A DNA stretch of 64,000 nt from Pardosa pseudoannulata (lineage: Eukaryota > Arthropoda > Arachnida > Araneae > Lycosidae): assembly GCA_032207245.1 (NCBI GenBank), contig CM063500.1:18973734-19037733 (forward strand), written 5' to 3'. A model generated the notes under the pieces. The model did not search any database. It worked only from the letters and a program-made list of their open reading frames with translations, and was not told the DNA's origin. A program made the position numbers and the translations under genes. The stretch's first letter is position 1, and each line of letters opens with the position of its first letter. Of the stretch, positions 36,469-46,589 are shown one piece after another.

Positions 36469-37080
36469 ATGAATAAAACGAATACGGATATTAACCTTTG
36501 TCAATCGAAAGGAGGGGTAAAATTTGAGCTGATTATTTCCGAATCACCTGGTCAGAAAATTAAAAAACTTGCCGCAACTTCAAAGAGAGATGTTTCCTTG
36601 GACGAAATCGAAGAAAAATTACAAGCTGCTGAAAAGAGAAGATTATCACAAGAACACTTAAAGCAACAGGAAAGAGCTCGACGTCTAAACCATATCATCG
36701 ACGTACAGAAGAACAAGAAGTATTCCATTCGAGACTTTCAAATGTCAGTGCAGAAACACTACGACAAAAAGATGAAGATCTGCAGAAGTAACAGGGAAGC
36801 CTATCTCAGATTGATTCAGGATAAGAGCAGGGAAGTGATGGAAAGGGTAAAAGAAATCAAGAACACTACACTTTACTTAAAGCAAAATCATTTTCAAGTG
36901 TTCTGCAAGAGGTTTGAGAAAGTGGAAAAAGCTAGACAGAAACAGTACTTGTCTTTGCAAGAACATTTGGCTGAGCAGGACGATAAAATGGATTATATAA
37001 TAAAGCAATTAACTCGACTGCAGGGAGTGTTGCAAATCAGTGAAAATATAGATAGTTGCAATGACATGGAATTGCAGTGA
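36469..37080 (+). CDS. Stathmin-family protein, intronless
   Basis: The 203-aa product shows the stathmin signature. GGVKFELIISE (residues 15-25) corresponds to the tubulin-capping N-terminal strand. SLDEIEEKLQAAEKRRLSQE (43-62) follows, then a long Lys/Arg/Glu-rich helix to about residue 150. Family knowledge: stathmins bind two alpha/beta-tubulin dimers and promote microtubule disassembly. The tail after residue ~150 is longer than in the 149-aa human STMN1. There is no palmitoylated N-terminus as in SCG10-type members. Lack of introns, with an AATAAA 36 bp after the stop, suggests a retrogene, but the frame is intact and the key motif is kept. ATG at 36469 is the first in frame. Expression is unproven. 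Confidence 0.8.
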   Translation: MNKTNTDINLCQSKGGVKFELIISESPGQKIKKLAATSKRDVSLDEIEEKLQAAEKRRLSQEHLKQQERARRLNHIIDVQKNKKYSIRDFQMSVQKHYDKKMKICRSNREAYLRLIQDKSREVMERVKEIKNTTLYLKQNHFQVFCKRFEKVEKARQKQYLSLQEHLAEQDDKMDYIIKQLTRLQGVLQISENIDSCNDMELQ

Positions 37081-37092
37081 GAGTGTATAAAT

Positions 37093-37236
37093 GGAAGTAT
37101 AGTTAATCATCTTATAATAAAATTCCATTAGATGCAGTTCAAACGTGTGCATTCTTAAATCACCAAAACTGGGACAAACACTAGATAGATTTCAAATCAG
37201 GTCGTATTAACTTTTTTTTCGACCCGTTATTGTAGT
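37093..37236 (+). repeat. Stathmin 3' flank, copy 1 of a local direct duplication
   Basis: Holds the AATAAA poly(A) signal (37116-37121) 36 bp after the stathmin stop. About 140 bp recur at 37755-37900 with about 10 differences. The duplicate lacks any coding sequence. Confidence 0.85.
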
Positions 37237-37748
37237 AGAATCCCAGTTCTGGGAGCCGGCTTCCATGTTTTTGGCTCTATTTTTGTGCAAGTGATCGCCA
37301 AGTTGTCGCCAAGTGATGTTTACAATTTGTGTTCTGTTTTGTATTAAGTTTATACCCAATTTCAAAGCACATTTTGAACAAATAAAAAAGTTTAAAATTT
37401 TGTTAAGATGAATACAAATTTAAATTTGAGATACGAAATGGGCAAACCTCCAGAGCACGGCCGAAATGGACAAAGAATTGAAATGGACGCTTGAGAATCC
37501 AAATTCAGCGGTCTTATTGTTATTTACATGAACCAATAAGGGTCAGATATTCAAATAACGAGTCATTTCCATCAATACCCTAAAATAAAAGCGCCAATTG
37601 ACACTCACACCTTTTTTCGGGGGTGGAAGATTCCGAAAAGAAGAGCAAGGTTTGCCAGAAAAGTGGGTTCTAGAATTTGGCGATATCACCCACGCTTGGC
37701 GTGCCCACTGAACTTCGTTCGGCGGGCCCCCCAAATTGGGATGTGGCC
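37235..37748 (-). mobile_element. Non-autonomous DNA transposon, family T copy 2
   Basis: Inverted relative to the 1999-2869 copy. Matching blocks include CGCCAAGCGTGGGTGATATC and TCGCCAAATTCTAGAACCC read on the minus strand, plus the GAACAAAAAAAG...GTGTTTGAAC-type far end. Its ends (ATCCCAGTTC and ATCCCAATTT from the other side) face each other as inverted repeats. No clean target duplication is seen, because it lies exactly between two copies of the stathmin 3' flank. Confidence 0.65.
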
Positions 37749-37754
37749 CAAAAG

Positions 37755-37900
37755 GGGATAGTATAGTTAATCATCTCATAATAAAATTCCATTGGATGCA
37801 GTTCAAACGTGTGCATTCTTAAATCACCAAAATTGGAACAAACACTAGATAGATTTCAAATCAGGTAGTATTAACTTTTTTTCTACCCGTTATTGGTGTA
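37755..37900 (+). repeat. Stathmin 3' flank, copy 2
   Basis: Direct repeat of 37093-37236 (shared TAGTATAGTTAATCATCT-like start and ATTAACTTTTTTTC...CCCGTTATTG end). The second AATAAA has no gene attached. Confidence 0.85.
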
Positions 37901-37902
37901 GT

Positions 37903-39012
37903 GGTAATACTCCAGAATAGAGTGACTCTTGGCAAATTTGGCTAAATTATTGACGATATTTACTATACACAAAGGTGTGGCTTGACTAAAGAACTGGATT
38001 CCCCTACCAACTTGGCAATAATGGTTTAAGTATGGTCGCCTAACATTTTCTCCTGATCTCACCGCGTCTAAACAATCTGTATAATATTATAATTTATATG
38101 ATATTTGCATCCAACTCTCCTTGTGTAACTCTTTTCTTTATATTAAAAGTGCGCAATCTTGAAAATTAGATATAACAAACCATTAATGGTTTGCTATGGC
38201 TGATTTTTAATCATTTGGAGCTATTGCGTTTGTAAACTGTTAAGGGATTAATTGCCCATAAATAAAAATGCTCGGCTTTCAAGTCGTTTTCTTTAATTAA
38301 GTAAGAGTATATAATTCTATTACGATGGATCATTGTGCATTAATTAAAGTCGCCAGTCAAAGCAAGAAATACAATGTTTGGATGGATTACTTTTGTGTTT
38401 CAGTAAATATCGCCAATATTTTCCCCAAATTAGCCAAGGGGAACCCAATTGTAAGGTAGTCCATAAAATTTAATACTCTTACTTAATTAACCAAAACCAC
38501 ATAGCAAATGGTCATTCATATTTATGCGAAATTAATCCCTCAAGAGTTTACATAACCAAAATCTCCAAATTATTAAAAATTAGCCATAGTGAACCATTAA
38601 TGCTTCCCTATATCTAATTTTTTAAAGCATTTCTCCCAATTAATGTAAGACAAGGGTTGCACAAGGAGAGATGGATATACTAACATAATATGAATCAAAG
38701 GATAGATACAGGTTACTTGGACACTGTGTGATCAAGAAAAAATGTTAGGCTACCCTGTTTAGAAATTTTTATTGCCAAGTTGGTGAGGGAACCCTGTTCT
38801 GATGTCAAATAGGCGTGGTGCTACATTATCCTTTCCAGTTTTGGTTAATCAAATAAAAGTACATAGTTCTATTACAATGGTACACTTTACATTAGTTAGT
38901 CTCCCCAAAAACAAGGAATGCAATGATCGGATGAAATACCTTTGAGCTTAAGTAAATATTACCAATAATTTCGCCAAATTTGCCTAGGGGCACCCTATTC
39001 TTCAGTATTACC
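37903..39012. mobile_element. Fold-back element with long nested inverted repeats
   Basis: The outer arms (37903-37962 and 38955-39012) pair through GGTAATACT, GGCAAATTTGGC and ATATTTACT. Inner arms (about 37978-38310 and 38468-38815) pair through TTGACTAAAGAAC, CAACTTGGCAATAA and CCTAACATTTT. The middle part is also repeated directly near 38855-39000. No ORF is present. Such structures are typical of fold-back transposons or rearranged nested insertions. Confidence 0.65.
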
Positions 39013-39268
39013 GAAATAATAAATTTAATACTTTTAAATGACTTTTAAAATATACCTAGAATCAATTTCGACCATTTTTTGGTGGGAAGCATAAGACCAA
39101 TAGCGTAATTTAACTAAAATATAATGATTAATAACCTTTAATGAATTACAATTATACGAATTATATTATTTAAAATTTATACGATTTCTTACATTTTTTA
39201 GTAAAAGTTTCCATATTTATCGGTGAGAAATTTATGTTTCTACTTAAATTTTTGCCTTATAAAATTAT

Positions 39269-41135
39269 TTAACCGTTTCCCTTACAAATATTTTTGAAAA
39301 AAATTGCAAAAAATCATCACATTTTTTTTATTTTATTATTATATACAAAGAAATAAAACAAAACAAAAATACAGGTTTTGGGTTTAAATTTTAATTTTTT
39401 TACAGGTGTAAAAGCATTTAGTTTTAATATTAGTTTACTATCACGAGTTATCTCGGGCAAATGGAAAAAAGTTAAATATTTGTTTTTGCGTGATAGTTTT
39501 TGAAGCAAGAGACAACACAGTGATACCTGACATTTTGTGCAATAGTATTTGGTCTCTTTCCTTATTGGCTTGCCTTATCCGTTTTAAGCAGTGGCGTGAT
39601 GTCCATATGTGCAGGATGTGCACTGCCCACCCTAGCAAAATTATGAGACAGTAATTTTCAGCCTCTATGTCTACCTATCTTTATATGGTATATAATAAAT
39701 ATTATTTATAATATATTCAAATATGTTGATTTGCTTGCTTGTTTTCTCGCAGTGCGTGCGGTACTAGGTGCTGCACTAAGCAGAGCGTTCAAAAGCAAAC
39801 AAACTTAAGAAATTTTTATGTGTACGCACTGCGCACTAACAGAAAATCACGCTTTATATGTATGGGCTACTATAGAAGCACAGCATACTATAGCACTGAG
39901 GCAAGTGCAGCTATTTTTCCTGCACTTGGCATTCAGAATCATCCGAAGGTACGGTTTATTAAGCGTTGTATTAGAGCGGGGACTTACATGCTGAGGCGAT
40001 TTTGGTTTTTTAACTGATTAACTGGCCATACGATTTTGCAGACGGTTAATGTTAAATTTATATATTGTAAGATTTTGTTTTCGTGGAAATATAAAAGAAG
40101 TATTTCATCAATATAAAGGGAAATGTTTTAGTGTGGTCAAATAAACTCGGTGATGTATTATATTTATAGAAATAATTCGCTGAAAAACAATTTTGTTTTG
40201 TTAGACAAAAAAAAAAAAAAAAAAAACGAATTCTAATAGAATAGTCCAAATTTTACCATTCATTGTGTTTTACAGACAGTATATATGTTATATCTGTAAC
40301 ACCATATCCCTGGTTTTGTTTTTAAAAATTGTGAAGATGTTTTTCGCAGAATATATGATTTCCAAATGTTAAAAACAATTAATAAATATAATTTAATCCA
40401 CTGACCGAACGAGAAACAGTTCGTTCTATTGCGCCAGTGAAATCCTCTGCACGTGGACTAGACTTTCGGTTTGTCGGCACCAATGAGCATCCGGATGAGG
40501 CACCGCAGTGTCGGGCGCCGTGTGGTGCTACGTTTGCTGAAAATATAAGTTTTTCGTGGAAATATCAGTTTTCGTTATTTTATTAGTAATACATATAGAC
40601 GTATGGATTTTGTGTACAAATGAATAATAAACGTTAAAGAATTGTTTAATGTACATTTTTATGGTTTTATTATTATTGTTGTTGTTGCTCTCTGCACATC
40701 CTGCTTGAACACCTACCGCACGCCACTGGTTTTAAGGGAGCACAGAGTACACTGTCTCATTGGATTTGATTTTTTTTTTTTTTCAGTAGCCGGAATAACA
40801 TTTGGAAAATATCATAAGGTTAACCTGGGTAGTAAATGACTAATACTGGATCTTCCTGATGTAGCAGAAAACTCATCACGATGATTTTCTGAAATAAGTT
40901 TTCTCATCAGTGTAAAACACGTGACCAGTTCCACCAAAAGGACCGCGAAACCAACAAAACTTGGCAAACTACCTATCAAAGCTCAATATTTCCTTTAATT
41001 TCCTCCAGGCAGAGTAAAACCGCGATAAAACAAATCGTAAGATAAATTCTGATACGCCCGAGTTCTCTCGGGATAATAATTAACTGCAATATATACGAAC
41101 CAGAGATAAATCGGGATAATCAGGCAAGCGGTTAA
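39269..41135 (-). mobile_element. piggyBac family P copy 2, split by a hAT element
   Basis: TTAA at 39269-39272 and 41132-41135 bounds a sequence that, once the inserted hAT at 39589-40736 is discounted, is about 720 bp and aligns end to end with the 13202-13913 copy. The transposase C-terminal domain is present on both sides of the insertion but carries frameshifts. The order of events is clear: piggyBac first, hAT later. Confidence 0.9.
39589..40728 (+). mobile_element. hAT-type element, family H copy 2 (nested)
   Basis: Ends CAGTGGCGTGATGTCC and CAGTGGCGTGCGGTAGG (from the right). The 8-bp GTTTTAAG is identical at 39581-39588 and 40729-40736, and aligns with a single GTTTTAGG in the unoccupied piggyBac copy near 13520. 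Its left half matches the right end of the copy at 29984-31226 in inverted orientation. No transposase ORF survives. Confidence 0.95.
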
Positions 41136-42931
41136 AGTTTCATTAAGAAATCAGTCCCTCGAGAGTGCTAAATTTTATATTTATTTTTTAGGAGAGAACT
41201 TTGGGCATGTAACTCATTTTATTCTCTGCCAGAGAATGACACATTATTCGAGATAGTTTGAACGATACCGGGCTAAGCAGTTAACTATTATATAAAAATA
41301 AAACTTCCCAAAATGTTTCTCTGCTCTACCAAATGTCTGGGGACCAAATTTAACACATTGTTACGTCATGTAGTAGTGAATGCTTTGGAATTTGGCATCA
41401 TAACACAGCGGTTCTTTTCAGTTTTGGGTTTGGAGCTCTACGAGGGCAAAGCAGACAGGGACCTACTTCTTAAAACGATTCAATACGGCTACGAACATCC
41501 ATGCCATACACGGGATCACGAGCAGTACTGTGCATCCTTTTAACTGGGTACATCCTTTTAACTGGGATTATTTATACCTATAATAGGGCTTCTAAACCTT
41601 TATTCGATTAACCTTTATTGCCCAGACCGAAAGCTGGGTGCGAAACAGTTAGCTTGAAAATACTCGGTGAGATATGGGGTGGTAAATGAAAATGGTTTTT
41701 TATCTGAGCATGCTCGAAAGGACACACTTTGGTTGTACATAGTCACTGGAAAGCTTATATTAAATAGGAAGACTTATATTAAAATTTCCCATGAATATCT
41801 TTAAAATTAACGAAACTGATGGCGGTTGGTAGTGCTACTTTTTAGTATGTTCATGGAATTCGAAAATTGATAAGGTAGCAAAATGTGATTCCGGATGTAC
41901 ATCATGCAAAACGATATCATTTATTCGCTTGATATTCGAACCGAGACAAGTTTCTTGATTTCTTTGGATTTTATTTCTGCACTCATAGCCATATACATTT
42001 TATTCCTAATATTATAAAATTGTATACAATATACATGAAATATATACTCAGTTTCTATAGATAAATTATTCACGTAGAAAATAATTACACAGTGAAACAT
42101 AATTGTTTCCAATTATTATTGAACAAATTAAATTACTTGTTTTTACTGCTGCCATCTGTCGGTAAAATAATAAACTATATTTATCAGTAAACTATTAAGT
42201 CTTTCCCAAATAATATAATACAATATGTAGTAGGTCATATTTATTTCCCTAACTAATGCTTAATAATCCCATATTATTGTATGAGATATAAATTTGAAGA
42301 AATAGTAAAGAAAAATATTTTTTAAATAACCATCGAGTGTAGAGGATAATTTATTTATGAGTGAAATAAAAATTTTTCATCATATTTATTACTTTATGGT
42401 TAACGGTGAGTGACTTTGTTTTAAGTTTATCTCCTGAAGTGGATTTAAAGACAAATAAAATAATATAAACTATAGTCTAGCATTAAAATTCTACAAACCG
42501 GATTAAACTGTATAGTGAACTGGCTTAGAAAATGTTTATCAAAGTTAAATAAGATCGTTATTAAAATAAATTAATAGTATAAAAGATATTATACAAAAGC
42601 TTATAGTAATTTATTTATCTATATTATAGAAGCAAAAAATTTTAAAACAAATGAAATTTAAAAACTTCATGAAAAATATTTAAAATACCATAAAATATAT
42701 ATTTAAAAAGTAATTACTATTTTTAGCAATTATGAAGTATAATTTGGATAAATATATGACCTTAACTTATTGAATTAACAATTTTCGTAACTAAATAAAT
42801 TGTTAATTTTACTATAGGTTATATATAACAATTCAACATTATAATTCTAAGTTCGGAGTATTTTACACACATAATACTAGAACTAGCCTACAGATGGCAG
42901 CATATATTCTTAAAAGGTTGGAGAAATTGTA
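41136..42931. other. Spacer with one unexplained GC-richer ORF
   Basis: 41313-41543 (plus) is a 76-codon ORF in a richer base context (MFLCSTKCLGTKFNTLL...). It has no family I recognise, and a short CATCCTTTTAACTGG tandem follows it. From 41650 on, the DNA is AT-rich with nothing assigned. Confidence 0.4.
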
Positions 42932-43722
42932 CAGTGGATTCCGCATAATGTAATCGCGGTTAATGTTATTTATCGCTTATTGTTATCGAAATCACTTGGT
43001 CCCAATTTTCTCTATTCATTTGTATGTTAAAATTATCGCTTTATGTGATCGTTACATCGGTTAATGGGATCAGTTTTCGAACCTCATTTTAACTGGCAAA
43101 GGAATATTCACAATATATTCAAAAGGAACCCATTCTTTTCTTTCCCTTCGCTGTTGTTTGAATTTCCGAGAATTCTCCTCTTCAACCTAGGGTAAATGGG
43201 GAATGAACAAAAGAGTGGAAAATTACACGTTCCTGGAATTTTTCAGAAATACGTACACAATGCTGGTGGTCAATGGTTGTCAGATAAGCAGAAAACAACA
43301 CATTATTATCAGAACTGAGAAGGAGCGTATTCACATTTTATGCCTTGCTCGCTTACATGCAGCTTGTCGATATGGAAGCCAGAAAGCGAAATGATTTAAC
43401 GTTAAAACAAAAGATCTAAATTTTAAATCGTTATGACAGGTTGATTATGACTACGAACAATTTATCAATGAGCTTCTTAGAATAAAAATTATAGACAGTC
43501 AACAATTGATCAATTTTTTTAATTATGTATACAGTTCTTATGCTTATAATATACAGTACATAAATATAAGGCGTGTTTTTTCATTTTTTTTAAAGTTAGT
43601 ATGTGTAAATTAAAGGGGGGGGATAAATTTATCTAATTTTGCATATCGTTTATTGTTATCAATCGGTTATTGTTATCAAAATCACGGTGTCCCAAACTGA
43701 TCACATTAAGCATGGTCCACTG
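42932..43722 (+). mobile_element. pogo/Tigger (Jerky-type) element, internally deleted
   Basis: TA flanks (42930-42931, 43723-43724). Arms CAGTGGATTCCGCATAATG and, from the right, CAGTGGACCATGCTTAATGT, followed by subterminal TTATTGTTATC repeats on both sides. These match Tigger-type termini. A transposase N-terminal relic is inside. Confidence 0.85.
43372..43455 (+). pseudogene. Tigger transposase N-terminal remnant
   Basis: From the ATG at 43372 the frame reads MEARKRNDLTLKQKI, then a stop, then ILNRYDRL. This is the start of a CENP-B-like helix-turn-helix in which K/R-R-K-x-L-T-L-x-x-K and L-x-x-Y-D patterns are typical. The stop inside the domain makes it a relic. Confidence 0.7.
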
Positions 43723-43724
43723 TA

Positions 43725-44235
43725 TTTCGTTCAGTACTGCCCTACCGTGACAAATATGAAAAGTGTTTTTGTTCTGAACTTTATATTACTATAATATGAT
43801 CACTTAATCATTTAATAACTTAATTCCTTAATTTATAATCTTCACGCTTATTTTTTTATATAAATTCTAGAACCCTCTTTTTTTTATTATTATTTTGCTA
43901 ACGGTTGTTTTTAAGTTAAAATGATTCCCTTCCGTTCTTGGTGAGGAGGAGTGGGAATCGAACATTTTCTTTTTGTGCGCTCCCATAAATTATAAAATTA
44001 AGAAAACTCACAGAAGTCTATTTCCAGTAGTGTCAACACTACAGACTAGCTATCTTCAATTCTACTGTGTGACTTGCAGTCAGTTATATACCGCTTCACA
44101 CGTTGTTCGTGCGGCTCAGATTTTTGCCATTAATAAATGTTTAATTATGTTTATATAGTTGAAGTATTAATTATGTTTATATAGTTGAAATTATAAAATA
44201 AAGAAAACCTTTTAAGTTACAAAAAATTATCCCCT
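43725..44235. other. AT-rich spacer, nothing recognised
   Basis: No element borders or convincing ORFs. A short TTAATTATGTTTATATAGTT tandem occurs near 44140-44190. Confidence 0.5.
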
Positions 44236-44420
44236 ATATAATAATAGCCTAAGTTGTCTGTCCGCGAATTTTTGAAGCGATTGTACCTGGAATGGATACA
44301 GGCATCCATATTGGATTTTTCTTGAGTTAGGGTTAGCAAAATTGAAAGCGAGTTCGAAATCCACACCATCCCCCCTTTTCGAGCTTTTAATGCTATTATT
44401 TCAAGCCTTATCCTTCCTCT
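44236..44420 (-). mobile_element. Helentron/HINE-like repeat, truncated end fragment
   Basis: TATAATAATAGCCTAAGTTG followed by TGTCTGTCCGCG and a GGCATCCATATTGGATTTTT block matches the inverted right end of 32698-33510. It breaks off near 44420. The 44421-44832 stretch that follows is unassigned. Confidence 0.55.
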
Positions 44421-44832
44421 TATTCTACACGAAATTCATTCTTGATAGGATGGCAACGGCGGAGAGTAATATTTAAATTTCTGGACTGTTGCTACTTGCA
44501 CCTTCATATATTTTAATTAGTTCACTTACAGCGTGCAGGCGTTGTGCGTTTGCTAATATGTCCGACCACTTGATCGTTGTATTCAGGTTGACGGTTCTAT
44601 CCCCGATGCAGCCAATTTTTTTTACTCTCTAATAAATTTAATATTTTCTGCTTTTTCTTTTAAATTCTTATTCCGAAAGTTGTTTTATTATTTATAAAAT
44701 AAATTTTTACTATTTTTTCAACTTTTTATAATTTTTATTATTTTTATTTTATTAAATTCACGTATTGCTGTACGGATGTCCCTGGCCACATAAGCATTTC
44801 ATGTTGTGTATCCTTAAACTTTCTTCTCGTAA

Positions 44833-45492
44833 TGTAATAATAGCCTATGTTATCTGTTCGTCTGTCCTCGAAGTTAAGAAGCGGTTGGACCTGGAATGGA
44901 TAGAGCATCCATATTGGATTTTTGACGAGTTAGGGTTTGCAAAATTCAAAGCGAGTAAAGTTTATCTTTTCCTAAACTATAGATCCGATTCTGAAGTAAA
45001 TTGGTATGAATAAGCTTCGTATCACAGCGAAAAATACTGCCCTCTTTAAAATATTCGAAATCCACCCCGTCCCCTCTTGATTTAATGCTTTATATCAAGG
45101 CCCATTTTAAGAGCAAGCGATTAAATTTATCAATTTATCACATAATAAATAGGTAAAAATAACAATTTTTTTTCAAGCATTATGACTTCATTCCTTTAAT
45201 CCTCTCATTTAATCATTTCTTATTTTAAATTATTTAAAAGTTTTCTACATTATTTCCATACGTTTTATCACTAAACTTAGATATTACATAAATAATTTTC
45301 TTCTTTTATTTGACTTAAATAATAGATTAAGTAGATATGTGATAATTTTAATCGATTATTTTTGTTGAAATTTAATTCTCAGCCAAAAAAGAAACAAATT
45401 ATTTTTTTTTTACCTACCTCATAGGGTTCTTTACAATTCTGGAAAATTAAAAATTTTACTGATCCCGTCATATGACGAGCTATAGGCTAGTT
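44833..45492 (-). mobile_element. Helentron/HINE-like repeat, short form copy 2
   Basis: An inverted copy of 32698-33510. It begins (minus strand) CTAGCCTATAGCTCGTCATATG at 45492 and ends TAATAATAGCCTATG at 44833. The internal ATTAAATGAGAGGATTAAAG and TGACTTCAT-like stretch are shared. No ORF. Confidence 0.55.
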
Positions 45493-45643
45493 TATTGATA
45501 TTAAACAAACTACACACAGAGTATTTACAAAGTAAGACAACAAACAATAAAAAATAACTCGAACGTTTTAAATATATAAGTAAAATAAATAAATAAATGC
45601 TCTTAAAAAGGGAAGTCAAGTATTAATGGGTTAAAGGGCTATG

Positions 45644-46258
45644 TTAACCCTCTAAGCGGTTCACACGTACAATTCCTCCGGTTGTCACGTACAATTTTCG
45701 ACCTCCAAAAAAGTTCTGAAAATGGATGTATTGTACGTTTCTGCCAGTGCTTTCCTCCATGGAGTTTTGAGGTAGGAGGGTCAGGTCGATTGTTTAGGAA
45801 CTGCACTCCTTTTTGACTGACATTTATTGAGGTATGCACCCCTACTCCCTGAGGCACAAAGACGCTGATAGCTTATCATGGCTTTGTCAATCTCTATTTC
45901 GAAGTATTTCTTTTGCGGTAACACATGTATCTCTAATTGCGCCACTTATATATCTTGGATGACTTTCGTAATAAAATATAAATAATTCTTTTAGAATCCA
46001 TTATTTCTTATAGAATGATCTTCGAGACTTGAAGAGCTTTATGTGTATCAAAAATTAACAATCTATAATGTCTATTTATATATCTATTTATAACCGGAAG
46101 TAAAGAGAAAATAACGAGGGTCGGTTTCCCGTATTCCAATCTAGTCGACAAAGGGTGAAGTAAAAAAATCGTAGAACACTTTGGTCACTGACACAATAAA
46201 ACTTTAGCGTATTTTTTGGAGACTTGTTTTCCTCGGTGTGTTCCACTCGGAGGGTTAA
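45644..46258. mobile_element. TTAA-flanked piggyBac-type MITE
   Basis: TTAA at 45644-45647 and 46255-46258. Inverted ends TTAACCCTCTAAGCGGTTCA and TTAACCCTCCGAGTGGAACA. 615 bp without a transposase. The TTAACCC start is common in piggyBac elements. Confidence 0.8.
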
Positions 46259-46384
46259 ATAAGCCATTTTTTGCCAAAAACTTCAAAAAAACAAATTTAT
46301 TACTTCAAATCAAAGAAAATAATTTTATGTTCCTAAATCTGCTTTTATTTTTTTATACGATAACTAGAGCAGAAGTTACATGTA

Positions 46385-46441
46385 ATTTAGTAAAGCAGAA
46401 GTGGCATTGCATTTTAAAATGACACTTCTGCTTTACTAAAT
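46385..46441. repeat. Perfect 19-bp-stem hairpin
   Basis: ATTTAGTAAAGCAGAAGTG at 46385-46403 is exactly complementary to 46423-46441, with a 19-nt spacer. It lies just before the satellite block. Size and stem would suit a small hairpin RNA, but a chance or mobile origin is equally possible. Confidence 0.9.
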
Positions 46442-46589
46442 CGGATGTTAAAGATTTTAAAGGAAGGTAAAAATGCAAATGTGTATTACTTCCTCAAGCA
46501 ATTTTGTTAAAGTTTAAAGAAAATATATCATTTATTCTTGGAATATTGATCTGGAATAGGGAACAAATAATATTGTAACTTGTTTCTTG

